Below are positions 38,454 through 48,489 of a stretch of 64,000 nt of DNA, one piece after another. The DNA comes from Microbulbifer agarilyticus (lineage in GTDB: Bacteria > Pseudomonadota > Gammaproteobacteria > Pseudomonadales > Cellvibrionaceae): NCBI RefSeq assembly GCF_019800665.1, contig NZ_JAHVKO010000004.1, positions 372,001 through 436,000 of the forward strand, read 5' to 3'. The notes beneath the pieces are model-generated. The model was given only the letters and a program-made list of their open reading frames with translations. It made no database searches and was not told the DNA's origin. Numbering within the stretch: the stretch's first letter is position 1; every line of letters starts with the position of its first letter. Made by a program: the position numbers and the translations under genes.

Positions 38454-39125
38454 ATGACCGATCCCACCTTCCGCGCCGGTTTTGACGCCACACTGGAAAC
38501 CGCCATCAACACCGCCCTGCGTTACGACCCGGGCAGCCGCGCACGCCTCGGCAAACTTGCGGGCAAGGTGCTGGGGGTGAACCTCACGGCGCCGGCCATG
38601 TCCCTGTTCCTGTTTATCGACGACGAGGGTGAAGGTGGCTACATCGAAGTGCACAGCCGCTGGGATGGCGAGGTGACCACCGAGCTGTCCGGTTCTGCCC
38701 TGGCATTTATCCAGTTGCTGAGAAACCGCGATGCCACGCCGGCCAAACTGGGGGTGACGGTGCGCGGTTCCAGTGCACTGCTGGCAGAGCTGCAGTCGAC
38801 CCTGCGCGAGCTGGATATCGACTGGGAAGAACCCGTCTCCAAGTTAATTGGCGATTCGCCGGCCCATCAGCTGGGCACCGGCGTGCGCATGGCGGCGAGC
38901 TGGCTGAAAGACGCGCTCGGCACCGCACCGAAAGCAACCGCGGAAGCGGTGAGTGAAGAGTGGCGCATGACACCGCCGCAGGCGCAGTTCGAAGCCTTTG
39001 CCGAGGATGTGGCCGAATTTTCCCACGGTGTGGACCGCTTGGAAGCGCGCCTGGCGATTTTGCAGCGCAAGTTTGCGGCGCAGGTAAAGGCCGCCAGCGG
39101 CAAGCCCGGCCAGGAGAAGCGTTGA
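38454..39125 (+). CDS. ubiJ: Ubiquinone biosynthesis accessory factor UbiJ (SCP2 domain)
   Basis: A 223-residue protein with an SCP2 sterol-carrier-like fold in its first half ([23 protein letters not shown]-type helix) and a helical, charged C-terminal half. UbiJ binds lipid and helps organise the soluble ubiquinone synthesis complex with UbiK. It ends one base before the ubiB GTG, so the two are translationally linked. Length is typical for pseudomonad-type UbiJ. Confidence 0.92.
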   Translation: MTDPTFRAGFDATLETAINTALRYDPGSRARLGKLAGKVLGVNLTAPAMSLFLFIDDEGEGGYIEVHSRWDGEVTTELSGSALAFIQLLRNRDATPAKLGVTVRGSSALLAELQSTLRELDIDWEEPVSKLIGDSPAHQLGTGVRMAASWLKDALGTAPKATAEAVSEEWRMTPPQAQFEAFAEDVAEFSHGVDRLEARLAILQRKFAAQVKAASGKPGQEKR

Positions 39126-39126
39126 C

Positions 39127-40761
39127 GTGCCACTAGCGAGAAGCCTCACCATCGCGCGGGTGTTCCTGCGCTACCGACTGAATGAACTGGTGCCGGCGGA
39201 GTACCAGCCGCTGTGGCTGCGCACACTGTGGGCGCCCTACAAGCTGTTGCCTGCGGGTAAAGCGAAAAACATGACCCGCGGCGAACGCCTGCGTTGCGCG
39301 CTGGAAGACCTCGGGCCTATTTATGTGAAGTTTGGCCAGTTGCTGTCCACGCGCCCGGATCTGCTGCCACCGGACATGGTGCTGGAGCTGAACCAGCTGC
39401 AGGACAATGTGCCGCCGTTCCCCATTGACCAGTGTGTCGAGCGTATCGAGGCGTCGCTGGGTGCACCGGTGGATGAATTGTTTGCCGAGTTCGATCGCGA
39501 ACCGCTGGCGTCCGCGTCAGTGGCGCAGGTACACGGTGCGCGCCTGAAAGGTGAAAACGGCGAGCCCGGCCAATCGGTGGTGGTGAAGGTGCTGCGCCCC
39601 GGCATTAATAAGGTGATCCAGCAGGACCTGCAGCTACTGCGTTATATCGCTCGCTGGATCGAGCGCTATCTGCCGGACGGCCCGCGCATGCGCCCGGTGG
39701 AGGTGGTGGAAGACTACCGCCACACCATCGAGGGCGAGCTGGACCTGGTGCGCGAGGCCTCCAACGGCTCCGAGCTCAAGCGCAACTTCGCCAATTCGCC
39801 CCTGCTGTATGTACCGGAAGTCTACTGGGACTATACCCGTGAGAACGTGCTGGTGCTGGAACGCATCGACGGCATTCCGGTAACCGACCTGGAGCAGCTG
39901 CGCGCGCAGAACACCAATATGGAAATGCTGGCCGAGCGCGGTGTGGAGATCTTCTTCAAGCAGGTGTTCGAGCACAACTTCTTCCACGCCGATATGCACC
40001 CGGGCAACATCTTTGTGTCTCGCGAACACCCGGATCGCCCCAAGTACATCGCCATCGATACCGCCATCGTCGGCAGCCTGACACGCGAAGATCAGTACTA
40101 CATGGCGCGCAACATCCTCGCCATGTTCCGCCGCGACTACCGCATGGTGGCCGAATTGCATGTGCAGAGCGGCTGGGTGCGCCGGGATACGCCAATCAAC
40201 GCCTTCGAGTCCGCGATTCGCGCGGTGTGCGAGCCGATCTTTGAAAAGCCCCTGGGGGAAATCTCCTTTGCGCGTGTGTTAATCAGTTTGTTCCAGACCG
40301 CGCGGCGTTTTGAGATGGAAGTCCAGCCCCAGCTGGTACTTTTGCAGAAAACCTTGCTCAATATAGAAGGATTAGGGCGACAGCTTTATCCTCAGCTGGA
40401 TCTGTGGAAGACTGCCCATCCGTTTCTTGAGCGGTGGATGCGTGAGCGCATTCATCCGAAGACGATTGTCGGCGAAATTAAGCGATATGGGCCGGAATGG
40501 CTGGAAAAATTCCCGCAACTTCCGCAAATGGCGTTTTCCGCCCTGGAGCAGGGGCGCGAGCTGGGTCCCCAGCTGCAGCAGCTGAGTGACCAGCTGGCGG
40601 GCAGCCGCCAACGTGGGCGTACCCGTTATGCGCGGATGATTGTCGGTGGCTTGCTGGCGGCGGGCGCCGCCCTGTTGGCGTCACCGGGGTTACTGGCGCA
40701 GATACCGGCTGCCAGTTGGATTATGGGTGCGGCAGCGCTGGCGCTGCTGCTGTGGCCCTGA
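39127..40761 (+). CDS. ubiB: Ubiquinone biosynthesis ATPase/kinase-like protein UbiB
   Basis: A 544-residue ABC1/ADCK atypical kinase-like protein needed for ubiquinone synthesis. The KxGQ motif is [16 protein letters not shown], the Ala-rich loop is [15 protein letters not shown], and [10 protein letters not shown] with IDTAIVG supplies the metal-binding residues. Two C-terminal membrane helices (about residues 500-543) anchor it. The start is GTG at 39127, immediately behind ubiJ. Confidence 0.97.
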   Translation: MPLARSLTIARVFLRYRLNELVPAEYQPLWLRTLWAPYKLLPAGKAKNMTRGERLRCALEDLGPIYVKFGQLLSTRPDLLPPDMVLELNQLQDNVPPFPIDQCVERIEASLGAPVDELFAEFDREPLASASVAQVHGARLKGENGEPGQSVVVKVLRPGINKVIQQDLQLLRYIARWIERYLPDGPRMRPVEVVEDYRHTIEGELDLVREASNGSELKRNFANSPLLYVPEVYWDYTRENVLVLERIDGIPVTDLEQLRAQNTNMEMLAERGVEIFFKQVFEHNFFHADMHPGNIFVSREHPDRPKYIAIDTAIVGSLTREDQYYMARNILAMFRRDYRMVAELHVQSGWVRRDTPINAFESAIRAVCEPIFEKPLGEISFARVLISLFQTARRFEMEVQPQLVLLQKTLLNIEGLGRQLYPQLDLWKTAHPFLERWMRERIHPKTIVGEIKRYGPEWLEKFPQLPQMAFSALEQGRELGPQLQQLSDQLAGSRQRGRTRYARMIVGGLLAAGAALLASPGLLAQIPAASWIMGAAALALLLWP

Positions 40762-40881
40762 AGGATTGGGCGTGGGGCTTTTCATTGAGTCCTGTCGAGG
40801 CCCTCGAAAGGTCGGTCACACTCCGGCCTTCAGGCGAGGGTCATGAGCCTACAATATCGAATGCAGTAAGGAATGCGTACG

Positions 40882-41292
40882 GTGAGTGAAACTGATTTCA
40901 CAGAAGCAGTCAGCTGGAACAGCGACGGTCTGGTGCCTGCCATTGCGCAGGATTTTAAAACTGGCCGCGTGCTGATGATGGCGTGGATGAATGTCGAATC
41001 CCTGCGCCTAACCGCCGAGGAAGGGCGCGCGGTGTACTGGTCCCGCTCCCGCGGCAAGTTGTGGCGCAAGGGCGAGTCTTCCGGCCATGTACAGTTGGTG
41101 CGCGAGATGCGCCTCGATTGCGACGGCGACACCATTGTTCTGCTGGTAGAGCAGCTCGGCGGCATCGCCTGCCATACAGGTCGCACCAGTTGTTTCTATC
41201 AGGTACTAGAAAACGGCCAGTGGCAGATTCGCCAGCCGGTCATCACCGACCCGAAAGAGATCTATTCAGGGGAGAAGAAGACCGCGTCATGA
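40882..41292 (+). CDS. hisI: Phosphoribosyl-AMP cyclohydrolase HisI
   Basis: A 136-residue (from GTG 40882) enzyme opening the adenine ring of PR-AMP in histidine synthesis. [19 protein letters not shown] sequence ([16 protein letters not shown]), the metal ligands of LDCDGDTI and the Cys/His in [14 protein letters not shown] are present. The GTG was preferred because AAGGA is eight bases upstream; ATG 40873 directly abuts that site. The stop overlaps the hisE start (ATGA). Confidence 0.95.
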   Translation: MSETDFTEAVSWNSDGLVPAIAQDFKTGRVLMMAWMNVESLRLTAEEGRAVYWSRSRGKLWRKGESSGHVQLVREMRLDCDGDTIVLLVEQLGGIACHTGRTSCFYQVLENGQWQIRQPVITDPKEIYSGEKKTAS

Positions 41293-41636
41293 GTAATATG
41301 CTGACACAACTGGACCGGGTCCTGCGTATGCGCATGCAGGAAGCGGATGCCGACTCTTCCTATGTCGCCAGCCTGCACGCCAAGGGGCTGAACAAGATTT
41401 TGGAGAAGGTGGGTGAAGAGTCCACCGAGCTGGTGCTTGCCGCCAAGGACGCCGAGGGTAAGGGCGCCGACAGCGACGAGTACCAGGCGATGATTTCGGA
41501 AACCGCTGATCTGTGGTTTCACTCCCTGGTGATGCTCAACCATTTGGGCGCGGACTCTCGCGCGGTACTGGATGAGCTGGGGCGTCGATTCGGCCTTTCA
41601 GGCCTCGAAGAAAAAGCGTCACGCAGCCAAGACTGA
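41289..41636 (+). CDS. hisE: Phosphoribosyl-ATP pyrophosphatase HisE
   Basis: A 115-residue MazG-fold pyrophosphohydrolase acting just before His[21 protein letters not shown] and the downstream [13 protein letters not shown] hold the conserved Glu/Asp magnesium ligands. It overlaps hisI by four bases (ATGA), so separate hisI and hisE genes are coupled, as in pseudomonads, unlike the enterobacterial fusion. Confidence 0.95.
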   Translation: MSNMLTQLDRVLRMRMQEADADSSYVASLHAKGLNKILEKVGEESTELVLAAKDAEGKGADSDEYQAMISETADLWFHSLVMLNHLGADSRAVLDELGRRFGLSGLEEKASRSQD

Positions 41637-41685
41637 CGGCGTGCATTGAACATACGAATTCAAGATTGAATCAGGAGCATTTCTT

Positions 41686-41928
41686 ATGGGTATTAGCTGG
41701 CAACAATTGCTGATCTTGCTGGTCATCGTCCTGCTGATTTTCGGCACCAAGCGTCTGCGCAACCTCGGCGGCGACCTCGGTGGTGCCATAAAGGGCTTCA
41801 AAAAAGCCATGAAGGAAGAAGACAAAAAGGACGCGGAGGACAAGGATCCGGAATTGCTGGAAAAAGACGAAGCCAGCAAACCGCAGCAGAAAACCTCTAC
41901 CGAAGAAAAGCAGTCCCAGGACAAGTAA
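41686..41928 (+). CDS. tatA: Sec-independent translocase subunit TatA
   Basis: An 80-residue TatA. One short helix (about residues 6-20) is followed by [20 protein letters not shown], the hinge and amphipathic helix, and an acidic/lysine-rich tail. It forms the pore-forming oligomers for folded, twin-arginine substrates. First of tatA-tatB-tatC, downstream of hisIE as in Pseudomonas. AGGAG precedes the ATG. Confidence 0.95.
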   Translation: MGISWQQLLILLVIVLLIFGTKRLRNLGGDLGGAIKGFKKAMKEEDKKDAEDKDPELLEKDEASKPQQKTSTEEKQSQDK

Positions 41929-41979
41929 GGCCGGTTATCGGTTTTGCTTTGCATCCGTCGTTAACTGAGCGAGTAGCGC

Positions 41980-42690
41980 GTGTTTGATATCGGATTTTTT
42001 GAACTGCTGTTAATCGCGGTGGTGGGTTTGGTGGTCATTGGCCCCGAACGGCTGCCCGATGCGGTGCGTACCACCGTGCGCTGGTGGACCCAGATCAAGC
42101 AGACCCTGGGCAGCGCCAAGGAAGAGCTTGAGCGCGAAGTGGGCGCCGATGATATTCGGCGCGAACTGCACAACGAGCGGGTGCTGAAAGAGTTGCGCGA
42201 AAGCCAGCAGGCGATGGAGCGCACCTTCAGTGAAGCGGAACGCAAGTTCGAAAAGGATCTGAAATCGGTAGAAGCCCAGGCGCAGGCACTGAAAGAAGAT
42301 GCCGCCGCGCATGCGGAGCCGGCAGCGGTGGAAGCCAAGGAGGCAGCCACCGAATCCTCCGCACCGGATCCCGCAGCGGACAAGCTGCGGCAGGCAGAGG
42401 ACTACCTGCCGGAAGAAGACAAGCGCGCGCTCGCCGAAGGCAACCTCGACGACGACCATTTGCCGGAAGAAGAGGAAGAGCTGGAAGATCCGGATTACCC
42501 CGAGCATCTGCACGATCACGGTGAGCCCGAGCTGAACCCGCACCACCCGGATCACTTCAAGCACGAAGAAGATGCGGCCTGGGCAGAAGTTGATCGCCTC
42601 GATCCGGCCGAGCCCGCACCGTCTGCCGAGCAGGCGTCACCTCAGCCGCACACTGACAGTCCCACCGAGCCGGAAGACAAACGTCAATGA
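41980..42690 (+). CDS. tatB: Sec-independent translocase subunit TatB, with long acidic His-rich tail
   Basis: A 236-residue TatB, the receptor partner of TatC. The start is GTG. MFDIGFFELLLIAVVGLVVI, then GPERLPDAVRT, is the diagnostic N-terminus; the amphipathic and coiled-coil part runs to about residue 115. The remaining ~120 residues are unusually long, Glu/Asp rich and contain a His cluster (HLHDHGEPELNPHHPDHFKH). E. coli TatB is 171 residues. The stop overlaps the tatC start. Confidence 0.95.
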   Translation: MFDIGFFELLLIAVVGLVVIGPERLPDAVRTTVRWWTQIKQTLGSAKEELEREVGADDIRRELHNERVLKELRESQQAMERTFSEAERKFEKDLKSVEAQAQALKEDAAAHAEPAAVEAKEAATESSAPDPAADKLRQAEDYLPEEDKRALAEGNLDDDHLPEEEEELEDPDYPEHLHDHGEPELNPHHPDHFKHEEDAAWAEVDRLDPAEPAPSAEQASPQPHTDSPTEPEDKRQ

Positions 42691-43427
42691 GTGAGAAAGA
42701 CCAGCCGTTTATCGAGCACTTGATTGAGATGCGCGACCGCCTGCTGAAGACGCTGCTGGTGGTGGTGGCGATCTTTGCCTGCATGGTGCCCTTCGCCAAC
42801 GATATCTATAACTTCGTTGCCGATCCGCTGCAGGCGCGCCTTACCGAAGGCGCGGGCATGATTGCCACCGAGGTGACCTCGCCCTTCCTGACGCCGTTTA
42901 AAACCACTTTCGTGTTGGCGTTTTTTGTGGCGATCCCGTTTGTGCTGTACCAGTTCTGGGCATTTATCGCGCCGGGCCTGTACAAGCATGAAAAGCGTCT
43001 GATCGCGCCGTTGATGATCTCCAGTATTTTCCTGTTTTACGCGGGGATGGCGTTTGCCTACTTTGTGGTGTTCCCGCTGATCTTCGAATTCTTTATCAGC
43101 TCGGCTCATGCGGATATCAAGGTGTTGCCGGATATCCGCAGTTACCTCGACCTGGCGTTGAAGCTGTTCTTCGCCTTTGGCTTCGCGTTCGAAATCCCGA
43201 TCGCCACCCTGCTGTTGATCTGGAGTGGTGCGGTGACCGCGAAAGATCTGGCGCGCAAGCGCCCCTATGTGATCGTTGCCTGCTTTGCCATGGGCATGCT
43301 GCTGACCCCGCCCGACGTCATCTCGCAGACCCTGCTTGCGGTGCCCATGTGGATTCTGTTTGAAGTCGGGATTTTCTTCGGCCGCTGGGTAAAACGCGGC
43401 AAACCCGAAGAAATAGAGGCCCAGTAA
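42687..43427 (+). CDS. tatC: Sec-independent translocase subunit TatC
   Basis: A 246-residue, six-helix membrane protein that recognises twin-arginine signal peptides. It starts MSEKDQPFIEHLIEMRDRLL and has the conserved FLTPFKTTFVLAFFVAIPFV, FWAFIAPGLYKHEKR and FGFAFEIPI stretches. It overlaps tatB by four bases. Length is typical. Confidence 0.97.
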   Translation: MSEKDQPFIEHLIEMRDRLLKTLLVVVAIFACMVPFANDIYNFVADPLQARLTEGAGMIATEVTSPFLTPFKTTFVLAFFVAIPFVLYQFWAFIAPGLYKHEKRLIAPLMISSIFLFYAGMAFAYFVVFPLIFEFFISSAHADIKVLPDIRSYLDLALKLFFAFGFAFEIPIATLLLIWSGAVTAKDLARKRPYVIVACFAMGMLLTPPDVISQTLLAVPMWILFEVGIFFGRWVKRGKPEEIEAQ

Positions 43428-43521
43428 CCGGCTGCAGCCATCTGCTTTCACCGTTTTGTCGTATGTTCTTATGCGAGGCAAAGTTGCCTCGGCAGGGGCC
43501 TACGCAAACGGTGATGGTGAC

Positions 43522-44346
43522 ATGACGAAAAGAGCAGTGCGGCGTGCAGGCGTAATTCTCGGCGCGATCGTCTCGGTTATTTTGTCGCTGCTAATGTCGA
43601 TGCCCATGGCGGCACAACAGGCGCCCTCCGCGTCACCAGCACTCCCGGATTCCTCTTCAGGCGCACTCGCACCCACACCCTGCGCCATTCTTCTGCACGG
43701 TATTACTAAAGACGCCTCGTCGATGACGGACATCGAGGACGCCCTGCGCGAAACCGGCTTTTACACCGTTAATCTCGACTACCCGTCAAAAAAGCATCCC
43801 ATTGAAACCCTCGCCGAGATGACCGTCCCCCGTGGTCTGGCGGCGTGCAAAAAAGCAGGCGCGACGCCGATCTATTTCGTTGCCCACTCCATGGGCAGCC
43901 TGTTGTTGCGCCAGTATTTTGATCAGCGCGATGCCAGTGTTATCGAGCGCGCGGTGATGCTTGGCCCACCCAATCAAGGCAGTCGCCTGGGGAACTTCCT
44001 CTCGTGCATCCCAATCATCAAGGATGTTAACGGCCCGGCGGGCAATCAGATGGGCATCGATGAGCGCAGCCTGCCCAGTCGCCTCGGCCCGGTGCGCTTC
44101 CCGTTGGGGGTTATCGCCGGCACGCGCTCGTTCAACCCGTTGTTTTCTGCAATTATTGACGGCAATGACGATGGCATTGTCGGTGTGCCGAGTACCTATG
44201 TAGAGGGCACTTGTGCGCGCGTCACCTATCCGTTAACCCACAACGGTTTGACGGGCAGTCAGCAGGTCATTGATCAGGTGGTGAGTTACCTTACAGAAGG
44301 CCGATTTGTCGGCGAGGAAGTGGAGTACTTTGGCTGTGGTCCGTGA
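43522..44346 (+). CDS. Secreted alpha/beta hydrolase (lipase-like)
   Basis: A 274-residue protein with a signal peptide (basic MTKRAVRRAG, then a hydrophobic helix; cleavage near MAAQ). ILLHGITKDASSM gives the oxyanion HG, and VAHSMGSLLLRQYF the nucleophile elbow Ser. DGNDDGIVGVPS and YPLTHNGL likely carry the catalytic Asp and His. Four Cys could form disulfides. ATG 43522 gives a proper signal peptide; a frame from 43456 adds unlikely sequence. Substrate cannot be predicted beyond esters. Confidence 0.82.
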   Translation: MTKRAVRRAGVILGAIVSVILSLLMSMPMAAQQAPSASPALPDSSSGALAPTPCAILLHGITKDASSMTDIEDALRETGFYTVNLDYPSKKHPIETLAEMTVPRGLAACKKAGATPIYFVAHSMGSLLLRQYFDQRDASVIERAVMLGPPNQGSRLGNFLSCIPIIKDVNGPAGNQMGIDERSLPSRLGPVRFPLGVIAGTRSFNPLFSAIIDGNDDGIVGVPSTYVEGTCARVTYPLTHNGLTGSQQVIDQVVSYLTEGRFVGEEVEYFGCGP

Positions 44347-44388
44347 CCGTCGAAATATCCCGTCAGTTTGGCGAGCAAAGTCGCGCCG

Positions 44389-44622
44389 TTAGCGCTCGAG
44401 AGCGGCTATGCTGCTGAACAATAGAATGGATACAAACAGCACGAGCAGTTGCTCCCGGTGTTCCGGATCCGTTAACAGCTGAATGAACGCGAGTGGCGGC
44501 AATAGTAGCGCGACCACACCCATGCCGCTGGAGCGGGCGACACTCAGCCGGATCAAATAAATCCATAACACGACACCGAGCACCAGCGAAAATACCAGCG
44601 AAACGGCAGCGACGGGCGGCAT
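44389..44622 (-). CDS. Small membrane protein of unknown function
   Basis: A 77-residue hydrophobic protein beginning [20 protein letters not shown], with three predicted helices separated by short polar turns (LSVARSSG, LTDPEHREQ). I recognise no family. The ATG at 44622 shares bases with the ATG of the divergent gene at 44621, so at least one start may be misplaced. Upstream in-frame starts exist up to 44706. The hydrophobic pattern favours a real gene, but it may be a chance frame. Confidence 0.5.
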   Translation of the reverse strand: MPPVAAVSLVFSLVLGVVLWIYLIRLSVARSSGMGVVALLLPPLAFIQLLTDPEHREQLLVLFVSILLFSSIAALER

Positions 44623-45829
44623 GGACGACTCCCAGATAAAAACCTTTTCTCTCACCATAAACCTAGCCGGTTTGTTCCGCGGGGCGCGTATTTGGCGTCG
44701 CTTCACGCGGCTGTCGTCGTTGCTGGTGGCACTCTCAACAGCAATGCTGATGGCCGGTTGTGAAACGGTGCATTTCTATTCCCAGGCCGCCGCCGGCCAG
44801 CTCAAGATCCTCGCCGGGCGCAAGCCTATAGATCGCCTGCTGCGTGATGAGGAAACCGACCCCAAACTGCGTCGCCAGCTCGAATGGGTGCAATCGATTC
44901 GCGCCTACGCCGCAGGCGAGCTGCATTTACCGGTCGGCTCGGCCTACAGCGAATTTACCCAGTTGGAGCAGGAATACGCCCTGTGGAACCTGGTGGCCGC
45001 GCCGGAATTTTCGTTGTCGCCCAAGCGCTGGTGTTACCCCATTGCCGGCTGCGCCAGCTACCGCGGTTACTTCAACAAGCGCGATGCGCAGGTCCAGGAA
45101 CGGCGTTTACAGGCACAGGGTTACGACGCGTATCTGGGCCCGGTTCCCGCCTACAGCACGCTGGGCTGGTTTGATGACCCGGTGTTGTCGAGCTTCGTCG
45201 ACTGGAAGCCGGACCGCCTCGCCAGTCTGCTGTTTCACGAGCTGGCGCACCGGCGTTTGTATATCGGTGGCGATACGCAATTCAATGAAAGCTTTGCCAC
45301 CGCGGTCTCGCGCATCGCGCTACCGGACTGGCGGCGTCGCAATGGCATTCCCGCGCCCAAGGTGGCCAACGTGGAACAGGCGCGACGGGTAAATGGCTTG
45401 ATGGTGAGCGCGCGCCGGCAGTTGCAGGCGCTGTACGCGTCGAATTTGAGTGCACCGGAGAAGCGCCAGCGCAAGGCGCAAACCCTGCAGCGTTTGCGTT
45501 ATTGCTACCGCAAGGAATCGGAAGGCTGGACCCAGGACAAAAAATTCACCCAGATGATTGAGAAAACCAATAACGCCACCCTGGCGCTGGTCAGCGAGTA
45601 CCAGTCGCAGGTGCCAGCATTTGTGCAGCTATATCGGGACAGCGGCAGTGACTGGGAAGCGTTTTATCGGGCTGTGGAACAGTTGGGTGCGCTGCCCAAG
45701 CCCGAGCGCAAGGCGCGCCTGGACGCGTTGACCAAGCGCATCCTCGGCTCAAGTGCAGCTCAGACTTCGAGCAAGAAAGTCACCGGGCCGTCATTGCACA
45801 GTGATACCTGCATGTCGGCGGCAAACTGA
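44621..45829 (+). CDS. Predicted aminopeptidase lipoprotein (COG4324-type)
   Basis: A 402-residue putative zinc peptidase. A lipobox MAGC appears near residue 46, so the mature protein is probably lipid anchored; the ATG at 44621 gives an over-long signal region and the true start may be further downstream. [15 protein letters not shown] and the metal motif [11 protein letters not shown], with downstream [14 protein letters not shown], are typical of this uncharacterised family. The last 70 bases overlap dtd in antisense. Confidence 0.82.
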   Translation: MDDSQIKTFSLTINLAGLFRGARIWRRFTRLSSLLVALSTAMLMAGCETVHFYSQAAAGQLKILAGRKPIDRLLRDEETDPKLRRQLEWVQSIRAYAAGELHLPVGSAYSEFTQLEQEYALWNLVAAPEFSLSPKRWCYPIAGCASYRGYFNKRDAQVQERRLQAQGYDAYLGPVPAYSTLGWFDDPVLSSFVDWKPDRLASLLFHELAHRRLYIGGDTQFNESFATAVSRIALPDWRRRNGIPAPKVANVEQARRVNGLMVSARRQLQALYASNLSAPEKRQRKAQTLQRLRYCYRKESEGWTQDKKFTQMIEKTNNATLALVSEYQSQVPAFVQLYRDSGSDWEAFYRAVEQLGALPKPERKARLDALTKRILGSSAAQTSSKKVTGPSLHSDTCMSAAN

Positions 45830-46206
45830 CCGCCTGCCACCGGCAGCTCAGCGGCCATTTTCGCGCGTGCCTGCCGCAGGAAGTATTCATACAGCTCGTT
45901 GGCCTGTTGCGGACTGGCGCCGCGGCTGAAACTCGGGCGCAGCCCCTTTGCGGTATCCGCCACCAGGGTGAACTGACTCACCACCAATAGCCCGCCGCCC
46001 GCTTGCTGCACGTTGAGGTTCATTTTGCCCTGCTCGTCACCGAAGATGCGATAGTGCAGCACCTTGTGCAGCAGCTTGTCCGCGGTATCCTCGGAATCGC
46101 TGGCTTCCACACCCAAAAGCAGCAGAATACCGTGATCGATGGCGCCGACAGATTCACTACTGACTTCCACTTTCGCGTGTTTTACCCGTTGAATCAGGCC
46201 CTTCAT
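45760..46206 (-). CDS. dtd: D-aminoacyl-tRNA deacylase
   Basis: A 148-residue trans-editing enzyme that hydrolyses D-amino acids from tRNA. It starts [32 protein letters not shown], with the conserved SQFTL Thr site, and [11 protein letters not shown] with the Gly-Pro motif near the C-terminus, are diagnostic. ATG 46206 follows AAGAGG; a TTG two codons upstream is in frame. Its 3' end overlaps the convergent aminopeptidase gene by 70 bases. Confidence 0.95.
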   Translation of the reverse strand: MKGLIQRVKHAKVEVSSESVGAIDHGILLLLGVEASDSEDTADKLLHKVLHYRIFGDEQGKMNLNVQQAGGGLLVVSQFTLVADTAKGLRPSFSRGASPQQANELYEYFLRQARAKMAAELPVAGGQFAADMQVSLCNDGPVTFLLEV

Positions 46207-46302
46207 CGACAACCTCTTCTAAAATGCTGATGACCGCTGGATGCGCGGCGGCGAATTTTCTAGATTAGCTCACTGATCATCAATAAAAAACCGGAAATTC
46301 CG

Positions 46303-48441
46303 ATGAACAAAACTGCCCTGACCCTGATCGCGGGGGCCGCCATTCCTGTGATTGCCGCGGTGGCTGCCATCGCCGCGAACAGCGATAAACCTGCGAAGCA
46401 ATACCCGAAAACGGCCACGGTTGCGCAGCAGGATACGTATTTTGGTACCCAGGTGAGTGACCCCTATCGCTGGCTGGAAGATCAGGAGACCAAGCCGGTA
46501 AAAGACTGGGTAAAGGCCCAGAACGATTTTGCCTTGCCTGCACTGAAAGCGTTGCCCGGCTGGCAGAAGATCAACGACCGTTTGACCGAGTTGTGGCAGT
46601 ACGAACGCTACGGGGTACCCTACAAGAAGGCCGGGCAGGTCTTCTATCAATACAACGATGGCACCTGGGACCAGAGTGTTTTCTATAGTACCGCCGACAT
46701 CAACAAGGAAGGTGGTGTGGTGTTGGATCCGCGCACACTGAGTGATGATGGCACCATCGCGGCCAAACGCTATGCCGTAAGCCCCAATGGCCGCTACCTC
46801 GCCTACGGAACTTCCGATGGTGGCACCGACTGGACCGACTACCACGTGCGCGATTTGAAAACCCGCCGCATGCTGCCGGACCACCTCACCGGGATTAAAT
46901 TCAGTGGCGCCAGCTGGGCCAAAGACGAATCGGGTTTTTATTACAGCCGCTACCCGTTCAACAAGGACGGCAGTGCCGACGACAGCAAACAGGTGGCGAT
47001 CTACTTCCACAAAATCGGTGAACCACAAAGCAAGGATCAGCTGGTATACCAAATCACCGACCACCCCACTCGCAATCCCGGTGCGCAGGTAACAGATGAC
47101 GGAAAATATCTGTTGCTGCCAATTTTCGATGGCTACGATAGCAACGGTATTTACTACAAAGACCTGACCAAGCCCGACGCCGACGTTGTGAAACTGCTGG
47201 ACGACTGGGATGCCCTGTATACCTTCCTCGGTAACAGTGGCAAAACGTTCTATTTCGAAACCAATTCCGGCGCGCCCAACGGTCGCGTAATTGCGATTGA
47301 CCTGGACAAGCCAGAAAAAGCCAATTGGAAAATTCTGGTACCGGAACAGAAGAACGCCCTGCAAGACACCAACCTGGTGGGCGGCCGCTTGGTACTGCAT
47401 TACCTGGAAGATGCAAAATCCAAGGTGGTGGTAACCGATCTGAATGGCAAGCAGCAGTACGAACTCAAACTGCCCGGCGTGGGCACCGTGACCGGTTTTT
47501 ATGGTGACCCGGAAGATAGCGAAACCTACTTCGAGTTCAGCAATTTCCTGATGCCGCCGAGCATTTACAAACTGGATGTATCCACTGGCAAGAGCGAAAA
47601 AGTCAAAGCGCCCAAGTACCCGGCGGACTTTTCCGATTATGTGGTCGAGCAGCACTTCTTTACCAGCCAGGATGGCACCCGTGTGCCGATGTTCCTGGTG
47701 CATAAAAAGGGCATGAAAAAGGACGGGCAAAATCCCACCCTGCTGTATGGCTACGGTGGCTTCAATGCCGCGCAGCTGCCGCGTTTTTACACCCGCTTTG
47801 CCGGCTGGTTGGATATGGGCGGCACCCTGGCCATGGTGAGCCTGCGCGGCGGCAGTGAATACGGTAGTGCCTGGCACAAGGCCGGTACCAAGCTGCAAAA
47901 ACAAAATGTGTTCGATGATTTTATTGGCGCAGCCGAATGGCTGATCGACGAAAAGGTCACCTCGCCGGAGAAGCTCGGCATTATGGGCCGCTCCAATGGT
48001 GGGCTGTTGGTCGGTGCGACCGAGGTGCAACGCCCTGAGTTGTTCAAGGTGGCCCTGCCGATCGTCGGCGTACTGGATATGCTGCGCTACCACACCGCTT
48101 CGGCCAACGCGCGTCAGTGGTCCAGCGATTACGGCTTATCGGAAAACAAAGACGAGTTTGCCGCGCTCTACGCCTACTCCCCCGTGCACAACACCAAGAA
48201 GGGAACCTGCTACCCCGCCACCCTGATCACCACTGCCGACCGCGACGACCGCGTAGTCCCCTGGCATAGCTACAAGTTTGCCGCCGCACTGCAGCGGGAT
48301 CAGGGTTGCGATAACCCCATCTACCTCGCCGTTGAAACCCGTGCCGGTCACGGTGCCGGCAAGCCGGTGTGGATGCAGGTGGAAGACTTTACCAACCAGT
48401 ATGCGTTTCTTGCCCATGAACTGGGACTCGAGATCGAGTAA
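46303..48441 (+). CDS. Prolyl oligopeptidase family serine peptidase (S9A), exported
   Basis: A 712-residue peptidase cleaving after proline in short peptides. A signal peptide/hydrophobic N-terminus (about residues 1-25) suggests periplasmic location. The N-terminal beta-propeller follows DPYRWLEDQETKPVKDWVKA. The catalytic domain holds GRSNGGLLVGA (Ser about residue 564), DRDDRVVPWHS (Asp) and GHGAGKP (His about 683). LLYGYGGFNAAQLPRF is a conserved lead-in. Length fits secreted S9A members. Confidence 0.95.
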   Translation: MNKTALTLIAGAAIPVIAAVAAIAANSDKPAKQYPKTATVAQQDTYFGTQVSDPYRWLEDQETKPVKDWVKAQNDFALPALKALPGWQKINDRLTELWQYERYGVPYKKAGQVFYQYNDGTWDQSVFYSTADINKEGGVVLDPRTLSDDGTIAAKRYAVSPNGRYLAYGTSDGGTDWTDYHVRDLKTRRMLPDHLTGIKFSGASWAKDESGFYYSRYPFNKDGSADDSKQVAIYFHKIGEPQSKDQLVYQITDHPTRNPGAQVTDDGKYLLLPIFDGYDSNGIYYKDLTKPDADVVKLLDDWDALYTFLGNSGKTFYFETNSGAPNGRVIAIDLDKPEKANWKILVPEQKNALQDTNLVGGRLVLHYLEDAKSKVVVTDLNGKQQYELKLPGVGTVTGFYGDPEDSETYFEFSNFLMPPSIYKLDVSTGKSEKVKAPKYPADFSDYVVEQHFFTSQDGTRVPMFLVHKKGMKKDGQNPTLLYGYGGFNAAQLPRFYTRFAGWLDMGGTLAMVSLRGGSEYGSAWHKAGTKLQKQNVFDDFIGAAEWLIDEKVTSPEKLGIMGRSNGGLLVGATEVQRPELFKVALPIVGVLDMLRYHTASANARQWSSDYGLSENKDEFAALYAYSPVHNTKKGTCYPATLITTADRDDRVVPWHSYKFAAALQRDQGCDNPIYLAVETRAGHGAGKPVWMQVEDFTNQYAFLAHELGLEIE

Positions 48442-48489
48442 TCTCAGTGTTTTGGGGCGCGGCCTGCGCCCCGCTTCCGGGGGGAATTC

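Noticed and set aside
46270-48093. Open frame of 607 codons on the minus strand
   Set aside because: It lies antisense to the prolyl oligopeptidase gene with full catalytic motifs. Its composition is the His/Gln/Gly-rich bias typical of GC-rich antisense frames.
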